Positions 39,958 through 40,745 of a stretch of DNA of 40,745 bases are shown here, in pieces. The position numbers and the translations under genes are program-made. The notes beneath the pieces are model-generated. The model saw only the letters and a program-made list of their open reading frames with translations. It made no database searches and was not told the origin of the DNA. The DNA is from Acidobacteriota bacterium (GTDB lineage: Bacteria; Chlamydiota; Chlamydiia; Chlamydiales; Rhabdochlamydiaceae), in the NCBI GenBank assembly GCA_903970255.1, contig CAJCHM010000019.1, forward strand, positions 1-40,745, in the 5' to 3' direction. How positions within the stretch are numbered: the stretch's first letter is position 1; every line of letters starts with the position of its first letter.

Positions 39958-40745
39958 CGGGAACCTTGCATTTGTTGCGCTAAATTTTCTGGAACCCATC
40001 GCATGACACCTTGAGGGTCTTTTAATTGTACAAATCCCGGCCTCTGCTGTTTATGAAAAGAAGTGAATGGTGGCCTTTTCTGCCCATTGCCGTTTGATTG
40101 CGATGAATTTTCATTTCCTCCGGCCGCATTCAATGAACTTTGAATAATCTGTTCCATGGCATCTAGAACCCCTTCAGCTTCTGAATCTGTGATAGAGGCA
40201 TCATATAACCTTTCAGCGAGAGTTTCGAACTCCACTTTATTCCGAATAGGTATATTCGTTGCATATTGTATTATAGACTTTCCTAACTGCTCATATTTTC
40301 CTCGATCTTTTGCGGTCTCCCCTCCAGCTAATCCAATGATTCCTGAGCCTCTTCCTAAGTTTCCTTTTTTGCGAATACTCCTCATTTCATCGATTGCCTC
40401 AAGAGCTGATTCCAAGGGGGCGATTGTCTCTATTTTTTTCCTCTCTAATTCATTTTGCTCTGTCTGCCTTACTTGATTGTGCTTTGCAATTGCCATCTGC
40501 TCATCAGGAGTAAATAATTCGAGTTCTTGATCAGTTAGTGGCTCTCCTTTCAACGCCCTATTAATAAGAGGAGCCTTTTTTTTCATTAAAGATTCAGACT
40601 TCTTAGTCTCTTTCTCTTGCGCCCTCTGCTGCTCAATCTGCATTCTTTTTTTGAATATATTCTCTCCATATTGCCCATAGGGCTGCAATGCAGATTGAAG
40701 CTTCGATTGTCTTTCTGACGGATCTGCGTTCTCCATTTCTGGATC
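39954..40745 (-). CDS. virion protein with shared N-terminus and swapped C-terminus, module B (partial)
   Basis: The reading frame continues beyond the window edge. Its first visible residues (MENADPSERQSKLQSALQPY) are the same as in the 1651-2985 gene, with identical DNA over 40627-40745 (=2732-2850). From residue about 40 onward the sequence is unrelated (KKSESLMKKKAPLINRALKG; later LGRGSGIIGLAGGETAKDRG). Gln- and Asn-rich C-terminus. It is the allelic version of that gene in the second module. Confidence 0.75.
   Translation of the reverse strand, partial: DPEMENADPSERQSKLQSALQPYGQYGENIFKKRMQIEQQRAQEKETKKSESLMKKKAPLINRALKGEPLTDQELELFTPDEQMAIAKHNQVRQTEQNELERKKIETIAPLESALEAIDEMRSIRKKGNLGRGSGIIGLAGGETAKDRGKYEQLGKSIIQYATNIPIRNKVEFETLAERLYDASITDSEAEGVLDAMEQIIQSSLNAAGGNENSSQSNGNGQKRPPFTSFHKQQRPGFVQLKDPQGVMRWVPENLAQQMQGSR
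40627..40745. repeat. 119-bp right-end repeat identical to 2732-2850
   Basis: The last 119 bases of the window are identical to 2732-2850; the base before (40626, C) differs from 2731 (T). Together with 1-99 = 37352-37450 this brackets the two alternative modules. Confidence 0.97.

Noticed and set aside
1-40745. CRISPR array, insertion sequence or diversity-generating retroelement.
   Set aside because: No regularly spaced repeats, no transposase and no reverse transcriptase were seen on either strand; the only endonuclease genes are those in the introns.

Overview
The window is AT-rich phage DNA with short-tailed (podovirus-like) virion genes: P22-like portal, large and small terminase, scaffold, an N4-gp56-type major capsid protein, FCCH-domain tail proteins, ejection-type proteins and a fibre cluster. 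No phage RNA polymerase, DNA polymerase or integrase was recognised. It is therefore not T7-like or N4-like in its replication. A RecT/YqaJ recombination pair, a RusA resolvase, a winged-helix replication-type protein, a small repressor-like HTH protein and an Xis-like protein are present. The host cannot be named from the sequence.

Layout. 19.86 kb down to 0.35 kb (minus strand) is the late operon: terminase, portal, scaffold, capsid, tail, ejection. 20.0-26.0 kb (minus) holds small genes, a collagen-like protein, RusA, the replication-type gene and an HTH repressor-like gene. 26.1-29.0 kb (plus) is an early operon with the recombination genes, fired from a clear sigma-70-like promoter divergent from the HTH gene. 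29.05-35.66 kb (minus) is the fibre cluster. 35.8-37.6 kb carries an Xis-like gene, a ParB/Srx-like gene and small membrane (lysis-type) genes. 37.6-40.7 kb (minus) is a second ejection-protein module.

Both ends of the window carry the same flanking sequences (1-99 matches 37352-37450; 2732-2850 matches 40627-40745) around two different ejection modules. The simplest reading is a circular or circularly permuted genome of about 37-38 kb, read slightly more than once around, with two allelic versions of one module.

The main discovery is the major capsid gene (10599-13270, minus). It is cut into five exons (about 240, 66, 532, 30 and 77 nt). Three intervening pieces are complete group I introns with visible P1, P7, P8 and P9. 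One carries an HNH endonuclease in sense orientation, one carries a LAGLIDADG endonuclease on the opposite strand with its own promoter and ribosome binding site, and one is ORF-less (~252 nt). The fourth interruption is only 38 nt long. It retains a perfect group I P1 and P10 pairing that points exactly at the junction needed to restore the protein, but it has no catalytic core. Removing all four gives one 945-nt frame of 314 residues that reads as one N4-gp56-type capsid protein.
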